Shown: positions 28,001 to 37,073 of the stretch, one piece after another
Numbering within the stretch: the first letter of the stretch is position 1
Layout: each line of letters starts with the position of its first letter
From: Tumebacillus permanentifrigoris
Lineage (GTDB): Bacteria > Bacillota > Bacilli > Tumebacillales > Tumebacillaceae
DNA length: 64,000 nt
Direction of reading: 5' to 3'
Assembly (NCBI RefSeq): GCF_003148565.1
Contig: NZ_QGGL01000001.1
Coordinates: forward strand, 131,659 to 195,658
The notes under the pieces: generated by a model
Database searches by the model: none
What the model was told of the DNA's origin: nothing
The model's input: only the letters and a program-made list of their open reading frames with translations
Program-made: the position numbers and the translations under genes

Positions 28001-31000
28001 AAGTTCAGACCTTGGGTGACGCTGAGTCCGGTCTGCGGTTTTTGCACATATCCTGAGATGTCAGAGACCCACTTGCCGGTGGATTCGTCTTGGTGGACAT
28101 CAAACGTCATGCCGTAGACGGGAACCCCGGTGGAGGCCGCTTTTTGCAAATCTTCGGTGGTCGGGGAGTAGGTCAGCCCCTCCTCCATCGCAACGTCGAC
28201 ACCTAGACCCATGTTCGAATCCGGCAGGGTCAAATCAATGTGCCCTGTGGTGAGATTGCCCACGGTGTGCAGGTTTTCCTTGCTGTCGATCGTGACATCG
28301 CGCATGCCTGCTGGCATGCGATCGCGGACTTCCGCTTCCGTCGGGACCTTGGTGACGGGGGTCGGCGGCAGTTTCTTGCGGTCGTAGGTGACGTAGATGC
28401 CTTCTCCGACACCGTTGATGCCCGAGGTGATCATCTCGACGTGCCAAAGTCCGTTGTCGAGCTTGGTTGCCAGTCCGACCGTCTCCCCTGCACCATGTCC
28501 GAGATGGACTTTGACATTTTCGACCGCGTTGGGATCGTTGAACTTCAGGTCAAAGTAGAAACCATCCCACGGGCGGACGACATATGGGAAGCGCGGAACC
28601 CCGTGCGTGAGATCGAGCGTCACGCGACGGCCGTCGCCTTGGCGCATCGTCATCTCTTGCAAGACAGGATCGTTCGGTTCGTAGCTGACGTCCACCACTT
28701 TGGAGCGGAGCGTTTTTCCATTGCCATCGGTGGTGACCGCTTGCAGATGGAACAACTTGTCACCGCTCGGATCGGGCAGCGACAGGTTGAGCGACCATAC
28801 GCCGGCGGCGCTGATGGTCGTTTTTCCCAGGAACTGCTGGCCTTCGAAGACCGAGAGTTCTTGGTTCGCCGGGCCGTTGCCGTTGACCGTCCATGCCAGA
28901 TGATTGGTCCGCAGCGGCGCGGTGATCGTGAGTTGCGACGAGGTCAGCTTCACTTGCCCGATGATCTCGTCACCGCCGCTGCCGTCATACGACATCTGGG
29001 CATCCGCGAGCAGAACTCCCTCGGTGAACGTGGTCGGCACCTTGAAGCTGAACCGCACCACACCTGCTTGGTTGTACGCCAGATTGCCGAGCTTGACGAT
29101 CACGAAGCCCGGCTTCGAGATCAGGTCAACCTGATTGGCAGGGACCGCCACATCGCCCAGCATCACCGAGTCGGCTACATAGTCTGTGCCTTGTGGGATG
29201 CGCAGGATCAACTTGGCGTTGTTGACACCTCGATTGCCTTTGAAAGCGGCGCGGATCGTTCCCGTCTGACCGGGACGCACTTGCGGAGTCGAGGAAGTCA
29301 GCGAATTGCCATCGTTGCCGCTGAACACGCCGAGGCGAGCCAGATCAAGCGTGCCGAGATCAAGCGGCGTGCCTGCCGTCACGTTGACATCGACAGACTT
29401 CCGGTAGCGGGTGCTCCAGTTGTCTCCATAGGCTTCGATGACGAGCTTCATCGCCCCAGACTTTTGCGTGGCGAAGCGCAGGCTCGACTTGTTGTAGTCA
29501 CTGGTGTTCTCAAGGATCGCGCCATCTGCCCCATAGAGCGAGGCCGACCAGTACTTCACCGTGCCTGCCCCTGCTGGCAGACGCAGTTGGCCGACGATGT
29601 TGGTTTTGTCCTGCGTGAGGCGCAAATCTGCGACCGCTTGCATGTTGGCGTCGACGACAGCATCCACGCAGGCCTGTTGCAGACCGCCCTCACGACCATC
29701 GGCGCAGACGGTGATGACATCCCCTGGCTGTTTGCCGCGCACCGTCAACGTGTCGCTGTTGACGTAGTTGCCATCGACCGTCATATGCATGTGAATCCCA
29801 ACCGTCCAGTCAATCGGCAATGGGCCTTGCCACTGCGCATCACCTGCATACTTCGTAAACAGATTGATCTTGACGGTCGCGCTTTGCATCGCAGCAATCG
29901 AGAAATCGGCCGTGACCGTGCCGTTCGCTGTGACGGTGACATCGCGAGAGGCGTGGGCGTAGTCATACTTGGCGGATAGCGTGACGAACACGCTAACGGG
30001 CCCTTCGACTGCCTCCACCGAGTACTTGCCTTCTGCGTTCGTCATCACAGACTTGTTGAAAAAGCGTCCTTGGACGTTTTGCGTCACGGACACCGTCGCA
30101 TCGGGCAATGGGCTCCCATCGAGGTTGCGAACAGTGCCTTGAATCATACCCTTTCCAATCTTCTCCACCGTGAGCGTCTGGAGATTGAGCTGGCCAGTCG
30201 TCAGATTCAGCATCTGATACGGAACTCGCTTGTAGACATTTTCGTCCAGATACACCCGCACCTGCACACTTTGCAATTGCGAGTTACTTACGAAAAAGGA
30301 ACGGGTCATGCCGCTGGCATCCGTGTACAGTGTGGCGAGGATCGCTCCGTTCGACGGATTCACCAGCGAAACGGCTGCATTGGCGACGGGAGTGTTCGAG
30401 TCCTCCACCAGTTTCACTTGCACGGTGGTGACCTTCACATCCAGTTGCTCAGGGTTCTTGAGCCCGCCATAAATCGAGAAGGGCTTCGGGGATTCCTGAA
30501 CCGTGCGACCGAGCGCATCGAGGATCTTCCACGTATAGTCATCCGCCCCTGGCAGTCGACCAAAGGAAAGCGTACTCGAATCATTCAACGACTTGACCTG
30601 ATTGATCTGGCGACTTGGGCTGACCAAGGCCACGCGGTAGTGCAGGGGACGCGCCAACTCCGCCGGGACGGTAATCGTCGCTTCCCATTCAGCGAACACC
30701 TGCCACGGCAAACCGGCAACAGCAGTGACCAGTGGGTCACCGCCCTCTGGATTCGCCTGCGATGCCACGATGTTGGTGATCGCAGAGGTGCCCTCCGGCA
30801 CCGTCAGCGTGCCTTTGTAGACGCCTGGCGTTGCCGACTCGGTCATCTCGACCGCGGTCGTCACTTGGGTGCTCACATAAGGCGATTGGGACGTATCCCA
30901 CTTGTCAGAACTGACCGTCACCGTGACCGGACTGTTCGGAGCCCCTGTAACCGTTACGGCTTGTTGCGCACCGCGAGGCATCGAGTCCCCGACCATGCCT

Positions 31001-33300
31001 GTGCGTTCCACCGTGATGGACAAATTCTGTCCTTCGGTCGAGACGACGAATTGGTTCGTCTGGTACACCACTCGCTGTTGTCCATCGCGACCGCGGATGA
31101 CGAGCGTGTGGAGACCGCCAGACGAAGTGGTCAAGTGCCAGCTCGTCTCCGTCGCTGGCACTTGCTTCAACATCTGAGCAACTGTGCCCGGCGTGACATC
31201 CCAGACCTCATAGGAGGTCACGGAAGCGTCACCCGCCGTCCATAGCAGATCGTAGTCGCCTGCTGTATAGTTGACGGTCAACTGCCCGGACTGTACTTCG
31301 ACTGATTTCGGCGTATGGATCAGCCACTCAGGAGAGGGAGTGCTCTCATTGCCTGCAAAATCGAACGCTTTGATGACCACCATGTAGTCCGTATCGGACA
31401 ACAGATCGTTCGGCATGAACTCAAACCGATTCCAGCGACTCTCGCGCAACAGAGTTGAGTTGTGCGTCACAGGATCGATCTGGTACAGGCGATACCCGGC
31501 AACCTCGACATTGTCGGTTGCTTCCGGGGACACATACAGGGAGATGTAGCCAGCATAGTTGGTGATGGTCAAGGACGGTGCGGTCGGCCACATCGGAGGT
31601 TCGGAATCGTTCCATCCTTTGATCAACTTCGGGCCCGAGCCCCAAGACGTTTGGTTATGGGAATTGACCGCCTCCACCTGAAAACCAGACTGCAGATCCT
31701 CATAAGAGCGTTCGCTTACGTGGAACGAGGACGTACTCGCGTCCACGAAGCCCAGCAATTCTTGGTGGGTGTTCGTGCGAAACACCTTGTAGCCGACGAC
31801 ATCTTGGCCGATGAGGGCGGGCCAGTGCAACATGAGGCCAAAATCGTTGACATCACTTGCCGTCAACTTGCTATCAGCGGGCCACTGCGGCAACGTGGAG
31901 GCATTCTGCGCCACGTACAGAGACCCGTAGTCATACTGTTGGAACGGCGTCGTCGCAGGGGCGACATTTTCACTATCCGACCGAAAAGCCAATGCACCGC
32001 TATCCGACAACGCGGGCATCAAGCTCTCCCCGTTCAACTGACCTTGGTAGGGGCGACTGCCCAACTGAACGTGCTGCGAACCCAGATTGTAGACATAGAC
32101 CACAGACGGATCGGGCATGCGATTGACGTCGACAGGCAGCCCCTCCGACAGCAAATTAAACGCATGCGACTCAAACGCCACCCGTTCGCCGTTCGGCGCA
32201 AGGGAGGGCCGCAAACTGTTGCCATCGGCTTGAGCGCCGGTGTCGGTCACCGACACGCGCGTTGTCATGCCAGAGGCGCGACTGAAGACAAATACGTCAC
32301 TGAGACCATTCGTATCATCAGCCACCAAGTTGCTCGCCTCTGATGTAAACGCGATGAGAGCGCCGTCGGCGCTGATGCTTGGCGAACTGCTCGCCCCATT
32401 GGTCGCTTCGTCCACGAAGGACTGAGAGACCAACGACACGCCGTGCATGGAACGATCGTACAGATAGATGTCCTCCACCTGATTGGTGTCCTCAGGAATC
32501 CAAGCCTCTGAGGAACGGAATGCGACAACCTGACCATCCGCCGAGATCGCGGGTTGTTCCAACGCATCGACGCCGGTGGCAAAATCATTGCGAATGACCT
32601 GCGTTTCTCCGCTTTGCAAGTTGTGCAAGTACAGCCTCCAGCTGTACAGCTTCGAGTCCTGAGACAAATTGCTGGCCTCAGACGCAAACGCCACCCACTG
32701 ACCATCCCCCGAAATAACCGCCTGCTGAGAAAAAGAATCCGCGGGAGCCCCAGTAGCTGACACACTGACCAGATGAGTCGAATGAGTGCTTGTGTCGTAC
32801 ACATAGATGCGTTCAAACGAGTCGATCGGATCGAAGTCGATCGTCTCCTGAACCAGATTGGTCGCCTTGGATTGATAGACGACGTACCGACCGTCATCAG
32901 ACACCGAAGGTTTCGTAGCCATCGAATTGGCCGACTCGCCAGTCGCGGAGCGACTGATCAACTCCGTCGAGCCCGTCCTGCGATCGTGCAAATAAATCTG
33001 CACATCCTGACCAGCGCCCTCGACCAACGTCGACGAATTGGATTCAAAGACCACGAAGCGACCGTCCTTGGTAATCCGTGGATTGGCCGTGGTGCCAACG
33101 TTGTCGGCGCCAGCCGAGGAGCGGCTGACCTTCTCATTCAGATTCCAGTCGCCAGCAGGCAGATCAGAAGCACTTGCCCGTGAGGGGATTGCCCATGCGG
33201 GCACGACCAAATTGGCTAGCAGCGCAACCGAGAGGAACAAATTCGCCGTTCCGCTACGAAACCAGCGCCTTCGCTTACTTCCTTTACGTTCCATTTCCAA
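25039..33300 (-). CDS. Giant SLH-domain surface protein with beta-propeller and Ig-like repeats
   Basis: A 2753-residue exported protein. Residues 1-45 are a signal peptide (KRRRW, hydrophobic core, AWAIPSRASA). About 50-470 form a PD40/TolB-like beta-propeller with repeated blades such as PSISADGALIAFTSEASNLV. Two FN3-like domains follow (475-665), then many Ig-, SpaA- and carboxypeptidase-regulatory-like domains (for example GTVRNLDGSPLPDATVSV near 1055), an SwmB-like domain near 2155-2255, a cadherin-like sandwich (ASLQSLVLAGN, 2260-2355), a poly-Gly linker near 2367 and three SLH domains (about 2573-2745) that anchor it to the cell-wall polymer. Start is TTG 33300 by ribosome-site spacing or ATG 33294. 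Function is unknown: adhesion or envelope structure. Confidence 0.88.
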   Translation of the reverse strand: MEMERKGSKRRRWFRSGTANLFLSVALLANLVVPAWAIPSRASASDLPAGDWNLNEKVSRSSAGADNVGTTANPRITKDGRFVVFESNSSTLVEGAGQDVQIYLHDRRTGSTELISRSATGESANSMATKPSVSDDGRYVVYQSKATNLVQETIDFDPIDSFERIYVYDTSTHSTHLVSVSATGAPADSFSQQAVISGDGQWVAFASEASNLSQDSKLYSWRLYLHNLQSGETQVIRNDFATGVDALEQPAISADGQVVAFRSSEAWIPEDTNQVEDIYLYDRSMHGVSLVSQSFVDEATNGASSSPSISADGALIAFTSEASNLVADDTNGLSDVFVFSRASGMTTRVSVTDTGAQADGNSLRPSLAPNGERVAFESHAFNLLSEGLPVDVNRMPDPSVVYVYNLGSQHVQLGSRPYQGQLNGESLMPALSDSGALAFRSDSENVAPATTPFQQYDYGSLYVAQNASTLPQWPADSKLTASDVNDFGLMLHWPALIGQDVVGYKVFRTNTHQELLGFVDASTSSFHVSERSYEDLQSGFQVEAVNSHNQTSWGSGPKLIKGWNDSEPPMWPTAPSLTITNYAGYISLYVSPEATDNVEVAGYRLYQIDPVTHNSTLLRESRWNRFEFMPNDLLSDTDYMVVIKAFDFAGNESTPSPEWLIHTPKSVEVQSGQLTVNYTAGDYDLLWTAGDASVTSYEVWDVTPGTVAQMLKQVPATETSWHLTTSSGGLHTLVIRGRDGQQRVVYQTNQFVVSTEGQNLSITVERTGMVGDSMPRGAQQAVTVTGAPNSPVTVTVSSDKWDTSQSPYVSTQVTTAVEMTESATPGVYKGTLTVPEGTSAITNIVASQANPEGGDPLVTAVAGLPWQVFAEWEATITVPAELARPLHYRVALVSPSRQINQVKSLNDSSTLSFGRLPGADDYTWKILDALGRTVQESPKPFSIYGGLKNPEQLDVKVTTVQVKLVEDSNTPVANAAVSLVNPSNGAILATLYTDASGMTRSFFVSNSQLQSVQVRVYLDENVYKRVPYQMLNLTTGQLNLQTLTVEKIGKGMIQGTVRNLDGSPLPDATVSVTQNVQGRFFNKSVMTNAEGKYSVEAVEGPVSVFVTLSAKYDYAHASRDVTVTANGTVTADFSIAAMQSATVKINLFTKYAGDAQWQGPLPIDWTVGIHMHMTVDGNYVNSDTLTVRGKQPGDVITVCADGREGGLQQACVDAVVDANMQAVADLRLTQDKTNIVGQLRLPAGAGTVKYWSASLYGADGAILENTSDYNKSSLRFATQKSGAMKLVIEAYGDNWSTRYRKSVDVNVTAGTPLDLGTLDLARLGVFSGNDGNSLTSSTPQVRPGQTGTIRAAFKGNRGVNNAKLILRIPQGTDYVADSVMLGDVAVPANQVDLISKPGFVIVKLGNLAYNQAGVVRFSFKVPTTFTEGVLLADAQMSYDGSGGDEIIGQVKLTSSQLTITAPLRTNHLAWTVNGNGPANQELSVFEGQQFLGKTTISAAGVWSLNLSLPDPSGDKLFHLQAVTTDGNGKTLRSKVVDVSYEPNDPVLQEMTMRQGDGRRVTLDLTHGVPRFPYVVRPWDGFYFDLKFNDPNAVENVKVHLGHGAGETVGLATKLDNGLWHVEMITSGINGVGEGIYVTYDRKKLPPTPVTKVPTEAEVRDRMPAGMRDVTIDSKENLHTVGNLTTGHIDLTLPDSNMGLGVDVAMEEGLTYSPTTEDLQKAASTGVPVYGMTFDVHQDESTGKWVSDISGYVQKPQTGLSVTQGLNLLLSGMGTPSPTSISPQYAVAGSNVLNVVKVTGKIVWNEKDALYKGGNDIQQTKQNIDGRYEVNKKFDQVVALAQRANACPGGAAWNESIEFANNMIIAGEASKWALNLAGAALAPETLGSSLVFNIAGNLLGAGVDVLVDARLKSLDDHISQMGDCAKPREDELGEATPTASPVWIYDPSGYVYETFEDNRVADAQATVYYLDAQTNEWVKWDADWYGQINPQITDPEGKYGWDVPNGKWKVVYEKAGYETTESGAMDVPPPRFNVNIPMVSTQSPTIAVTSAQSSNSATVLEFTTDKYVRTADLTANSLTVMVDNAAVTGTLTAVDAREDANNVSLARTFRFTTAQNIAAGKQVTIAWPASDVVSYAGIPAEPDAGQVTVTQTITVQTADTVAPLLSTATTSVSGDVITLTFNELLNTKKALSSAQFTLQGTTVTPASVEYGEDGQTVKLFLNGKTAQSGVVVNIAANSVEDRYANSASALSGNVTDNSVSSDASLQSLVLAGNAYPLTPAFSPNTTSYTLAVPDKMATTTLRAVTNDGNATMRLEGFDLASNQDRDITLAGVGDTVILLSVTAADQSTTRQYQITITHGYVPPVNNGGGGGGSVTPSPTGTLTLEDVKKSLSGSTLTIDLSNRQAPAMLQADAWAYLKEQGAVLVLKQATSTLTLPATAFDDQIEKQLGSLDKQVTLNLAWAEVTVDTASNWFRQASDQDAAYKPASAALQLVATATAGSRTVTLQPTGELHVTLALPQATDITKVGVYQYDTATRKWSYVRSTNAQKNGLVNTTVTNGQPLALLRYEKSFSDITEHWARGSIEHLAAHHIIAGQTDTAFNPEGNITRAEFVALIDRLIGLPDPQYRMHFTDVATSSWYVASVNRAAAAGIAHGFEDGTFQPEGQITREQMVVMAIGALRTNRTLDPLTEAEQAHYLTQFDDSSAIADWARESFAQAIKLGLVSGISADQLAPGDLLTRAQAAVILDRYPQPTL

Positions 33301-33507
33301 ACACCATCACCTTTCATTCACAATATAACCCACCATATAATCATATATTATGTACGCAATTCAAAATACCTCTTTAACCGCGACATAAATCCTTAAATCA
33401 GCAATCGCCACCGCAAGGGACGGGGAGGCTGAATCGACCCGAGCGACTTTCACAGGAGCCGGGGTGATGCAGCCGGACCGGCCCAGGCAGGAGACCGCGC
33501 CGAACGC

Positions 33508-33535
33508 AAAAAAGGCCCCTCAACCAGAGGAGCCC
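33508..33535 (-). terminator. Terminator of the stalk-domain protein gene
   Basis: GGCTCCTC and GAGGGGCC (one G-T pair) with a TTTTTT run on the minus strand. The rest of 33301-33507 shows no gene; it is AT-rich near 33315-33360 and must contain the SLH gene promoter, which I could not fix. Confidence 0.75.
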
Positions 33536-33560
33536 TCGCCACAACTCAAACCCACCCAAC

Positions 33561-34133
33561 CTACAACTCCGAATCAACCTCAAACGAAAACGACACCACG
33601 CCATCAATCCGCTCAGACAACGCGTAAAACTCAACCTGCCCCCCTGAAGTCAGACCCAAGATCGTGGCAATTCCGTACCCCAAAAGCTTCCCAGTCTTGT
33701 CATAATAATGGACCTTCAAAACCAGATCATGACCAACACCATCCATATTCTTAATCATCCCGTTCATATTCGTCGCATTCGAAGAGCTCTTCAACGTAAA
33801 CTTACTAACTTCAAAGTGACCCCCGACCACAGTCGTAGCCTGCGTTGTGCCTCCATTGGCCGGAGCAGCGAACTTCCCTGAATTATTGAGGATGACGGTG
33901 TTGTGCTCACCGTCCCAGCCAACTTCCGCACCTAACGCCTCACCGACAAATCGAGCAGGGACATACGTGCGATCCTTGTACAGTATCGTGCCGAGACTAT
34001 TGGTTTTATCAGACCCGTTCACCTTGAACTTCACCGAAGTCGTGAACAAAGCAGCGATTTGATTGTCAGCAAAAGCGGCTCCGGCGGTAGCGACGACCAT
34101 CCCCGCGACAAACGCGACCAGTACCTTTTTCAA
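33561..34133 (-). CDS. Secreted stalk-domain (copper amine oxidase N-like) and FxLYD-type protein
   Basis: A 190-residue exported protein. Residues 1-22 are a signal peptide ending in AFA. Residues 28-85 match the copper amine oxidase N-terminal / stalk domain (FKVNGSDKTNSLGTILYKDRTYVPARFVGEALGAEVGWD), a binding module unrelated to oxidase activity. Residues 100-190 resemble an FxLYD domain (LVLKVHYYDKTGKLLGYG, GGQVEFYALSE). The start is TTG at 34133, set by AGGGGG nine bases upstream. Likely attached to the envelope; role unknown. It follows spoIIR but has its own 150-base upstream region. Confidence 0.82.
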   Translation of the reverse strand: MKKVLVAFVAGMVVATAGAAFADNQIAALFTTSVKFKVNGSDKTNSLGTILYKDRTYVPARFVGEALGAEVGWDGEHNTVILNNSGKFAAPANGGTTQATTVVGGHFEVSKFTLKSSSNATNMNGMIKNMDGVGHDLVLKVHYYDKTGKLLGYGIATILGLTSGGQVEFYALSERIDGVVSFSFEVDSEL

Positions 34134-34286
34134 AAAAAACTACCCCCTTCAAACTCACCTCTCCTACCATTCGATAAAGTAGATGAAACCCCCTTCCCCC
34201 CGAAAAGAAAAGACAAAAAGCCCGCCCCCCAGAGACAATACAGGAGACGAGCTTGGTAGAGGAAGCGATAGAGGGCGAGAGGGGAC

Positions 34287-34991
34287 TTACGCGAAGATCT
34301 TGTCCCACCACTCGCTGAGCTTGTCCACCAGAGCCGAGCGGACTTCAACTTCCTGCTCATGACCATCCGCCGAGTCTTTTACATCGACAGTCGTGATGGG
34401 AGCGGGTTGCTTTTTCCCTTCCATGTCCTTCGGCTGAGCGACAGCGTCGCCGTTGGCCATGTCGACAAAGCAGAGTGGCGGGAACAGCACACACCACCAG
34501 TTCTGCCCAGCGGCCTCCCCGATTTGGATGCGGAGCGCTTCGTACTCGCCAGCCGGGTAGACCTTATCGCCGTACATCTTGGTCGGGAAAGGGACGTTGC
34601 CATAGTCGGTTTGCACCGGGTAGGAGTAGCCCTTCTCCGCGATGATCTTCGCCGCGAGATCGTTCATCTCCGGCACCGAGTTCGCGATCGTCGCCTTGAT
34701 CGCATCATGATCCTTCAACCCGCGGATCTCATCGGCTACAGCCACAATGATCTGATCACGAACATCACGCTTGAGCTTTTGGTCGGCCGGGTCATCACTG
34801 TTGGCGATGATGCGCAAGCGAATGGCGTCGCCAGGGATCGTATCCGTTACGTCCGTGCCGTCCTCTGCGATCACTGGTTGAGCGACAACCAAGTCTTGCG
34901 CTTGTGCAACAGCTTGGGATTGATTGAAATAGCCAACCCCCGTCAAGAACATCGAAACCGCCACAGTAGCCAGAACCAGACCTTTTCTCAT
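34287..34991 (-). CDS. spoIIR: Stage II sporulation protein R
   Basis: Forespore-made secreted signal that triggers SpoIIGA to process pro-sigma-E in the mother cell. 234 residues: signal anchor at 5-22, then the family core IRLRIIANSDDPADQKLKRDVRD (first part), with EMNDLAAKIIAEKGYSYPVQ, PAGEYEALRIQIGEAAGQNWWCVLFPPLCF. Position next to prmC and prfA is as in B. subtilis. A sigma-F promoter is expected upstream, but I found no convincing match between 34992 and 35102. Confidence 0.95.
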   Translation of the reverse strand: MRKGLVLATVAVSMFLTGVGYFNQSQAVAQAQDLVVAQPVIAEDGTDVTDTIPGDAIRLRIIANSDDPADQKLKRDVRDQIIVAVADEIRGLKDHDAIKATIANSVPEMNDLAAKIIAEKGYSYPVQTDYGNVPFPTKMYGDKVYPAGEYEALRIQIGEAAGQNWWCVLFPPLCFVDMANGDAVAQPKDMEGKKQPAPITTVDVKDSADGHEQEVEVRSALVDKLSEWWDKIFA

Positions 34992-35102
34992 CGTTCGTCA
35001 TCCCTCTCTCGTAGACTCTCAACCGCTTCTGATAGTCAGTATGGACGCTCTACGAGGGGTCTAAACCTAGCATTCCAAAAAATCTAGTAAAAAAATACGA
35101 GA

Positions 35103-35972
35103 CTACTTCCGCCGTCCCCAGATCACGCGACCGATTCCTTGCCAGTCTGGGAGAATGCCCGTCTCCACGCAGGGTACAGCCTTTGCGATCATCCGTTGCA
35201 CGTAGATATCCTGGTGGATGCCGACTTCGTAGGCGACATAGGCGGGGCCAGATGCGGGCCAGAGAGTGGGGAGGGCTTGGGAGAGGATGCGGTAGGGATA
35301 CATGCCATCAGGACCCCCGTCGAGCGCGAGCCGAGGTTCGTGATCGCGGACTTCGGCATCGAGTTCCTCGCAGTCGTCGGTCGGGATATAGGGAGGGTTG
35401 GAGATGAGGAGATCGGGACGAATGCCGCGTTCAAGCAGTGGGGAGATCAGGTCGCCTTCGAGGAACTCGACGTGTGCCTGCAGTCTCTCGGCGTTCCCTG
35501 CGGCTACAGCCAAGGCTTCCTTCGAAAGGTCCACTGCGTACACCTTCGCCCCCGCCCACTCCAAAGCTAACGTGATCGCGATGGCACCACTACCCGTCCC
35601 GATATCTGCGATCACCGGGGCTCGCCCTGCAAATAGATCCCGTTGCTTCAACACCTCTTCGATCAGCAACTCCGTCTCCGGCCTTGGGATCAAGACAGAC
35701 GGGCTGACCACAAACTCCCGCCCATAAAACTCCGTCGAGCCGATCAGATACTGCAACGGCTCCTGCGCCCCGCGACGGCGAACCAACGACTCAAACTCCG
35801 CCACCTTCTCCACCGGGAACGGGTCGTTCCAGACCATCAGCATCCGTGCCTTGTCCACACCCAGCACATGTTGCACCAACGCTTCCGCATTGAACAGAGG
35901 AGAGCGAATCCCCTGTGAATCAAAGAAACGGGAAGCCCCCATGAGGACTTCCCGCAGAGTTGTACCTGCCAT
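35103..35972 (-). CDS. prmC: Peptide chain release factor N5-glutamine methyltransferase
   Basis: Methylates the glutamine of the GGQ motif in release factors. 289 residues: N-terminal helical domain (1-80), then the methyltransferase with the SAM loop DIGTGSGAIAITLA and the catalytic SNPPYIPTDD that binds the glutamine. Its ATG overlaps the prfA stop by one base (TAATG), so it is translated together with its substrate's gene. Confidence 0.96.
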   Translation of the reverse strand: MAGTTLREVLMGASRFFDSQGIRSPLFNAEALVQHVLGVDKARMLMVWNDPFPVEKVAEFESLVRRRGAQEPLQYLIGSTEFYGREFVVSPSVLIPRPETELLIEEVLKQRDLFAGRAPVIADIGTGSGAIAITLALEWAGAKVYAVDLSKEALAVAAGNAERLQAHVEFLEGDLISPLLERGIRPDLLISNPPYIPTDDCEELDAEVRDHEPRLALDGGPDGMYPYRILSQALPTLWPASGPAYVAYEVGIHQDIYVQRMIAKAVPCVETGILPDWQGIGRVIWGRRK

Positions 35973-37048
35973 TACTCTTCGTCAGTCTGCGCCTTCAAAG
36001 CTTCCGTGCGCTCGAAGGTGATCAGATTGTTGATAATCTCGTCGAGGTCGCCCGCCAAGACGTAATCCAGCTTGTGCAGCGTCAGTCCGATGCGGTGATC
36101 GGTGACACGAGATTGCGGGAAGTTGTAGGTACGGATGCGCTCCGAACGGTCACCTGTCCCGACCTGCGACTTGCGGTTCGCCGCGTTCTCCGCGTGTTGA
36201 CGTTGCAACTCCATTTCAAAAATCCGTGCGCGCAGAACCTTCATCGCTTTGTCCTTGTTCTTGATCTGCGACTTCTCATCCTGACACGAAACCACGACCC
36301 CGGTCGGAACGTGCGTAATCCGAACGGCCGATTGCGTGGTGTTGACAGACTGGCCGCCCGGACCGGACGAACAGAACGTATCGATGCGCAGGTCTTTGTC
36401 GTGGATCTCAACCTCGACTTCCTCCGCTTCCGGAAGCACTGCGACCGTTGCGGTGGACGTATGAATCCGCCCGCCGGAGTCGGTAGCCGGGACGCGTTGA
36501 ACACGGTGTGCGCCCGACTCGAACTTGAACTTCGAGTACGCGCCCTTGCCGCTGATCGAGAACACCATCTCGCGGTAGCCGCCGAGTTCGGTGTAGGACA
36601 CGTCGATCACCTCAGTCTTCCACCCTTGACGCTCGGCAAACGCCACGTACATTTTGTACAGGTCGGTTGCAAACAGCGCCGCTTCATCGCCGCCAACAGC
36701 CCCGCGCAACTCGACGATAACGTTTTTGTCATCGAGCGGGTCCTTCGGGAGCAACAGGATCGTCAGACGGTCCTTCAATTCCTGTTCGCGCTCGGACAGT
36801 TCGGAGATCTCCATTTTCACGAGATCGCGCATCTCGTCGTCGAGCTTCTCATCCTGCATCGCCTTCGCATCGACGAGTCCAGCATGAACTTCCTTGTACT
36901 CGCGGTACGCATTGACGATCTCCTCGAGATCAGACTGCTCCTTGCCATACTGGCGGAGTTTCGCCGGATCGCTGGCAATCGCCGGATCACACAGGAAATC
37001 ATTGATTTGGTTGTACCGGTCTTCTAGGGACTGTAAACGGTCGATCAT
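35972..37048 (-). CDS. prfA: Peptide chain release factor 1
   Basis: Reads UAA and UAG and triggers peptide release. 358 residues. The GGQ motif is in [16 protein letters not shown] (about residue 230), followed by the basic [16 protein letters not shown] region; the N-terminal coiled coil covers the first 100 residues. An AGGTGAGG site precedes ATG 37048. Cotranscription with the upstream DUF1385 gene (25 bases away) is likely. Confidence 0.97.
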   Translation of the reverse strand: MIDRLQSLEDRYNQINDFLCDPAIASDPAKLRQYGKEQSDLEEIVNAYREYKEVHAGLVDAKAMQDEKLDDEMRDLVKMEISELSEREQELKDRLTILLLPKDPLDDKNVIVELRGAVGGDEAALFATDLYKMYVAFAERQGWKTEVIDVSYTELGGYREMVFSISGKGAYSKFKFESGAHRVQRVPATDSGGRIHTSTATVAVLPEAEEVEVEIHDKDLRIDTFCSSGPGGQSVNTTQSAVRITHVPTGVVVSCQDEKSQIKNKDKAMKVLRARIFEMELQRQHAENAANRKSQVGTGDRSERIRTYNFPQSRVTDHRIGLTLHKLDYVLAGDLDEIINNLITFERTEALKAQTDEE

Positions 37049-37073
37049 GGTCTTACCTCACCTCTTCTATAGT

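Noticed and set aside
28240-29979. A 579-codon open frame on the plus strand.
   Set aside because: Antisense to the SLH surface protein gene, rich in Arg, Asp and His as expected for a shadow frame, with no ribosome site or known motif.
34992-35102. Search for the sigma-F promoter expected before spoIIR.
   Set aside because: Candidates such as CCATA-n15-GGTTGAGAGT miss several consensus positions, so no feature was reported.
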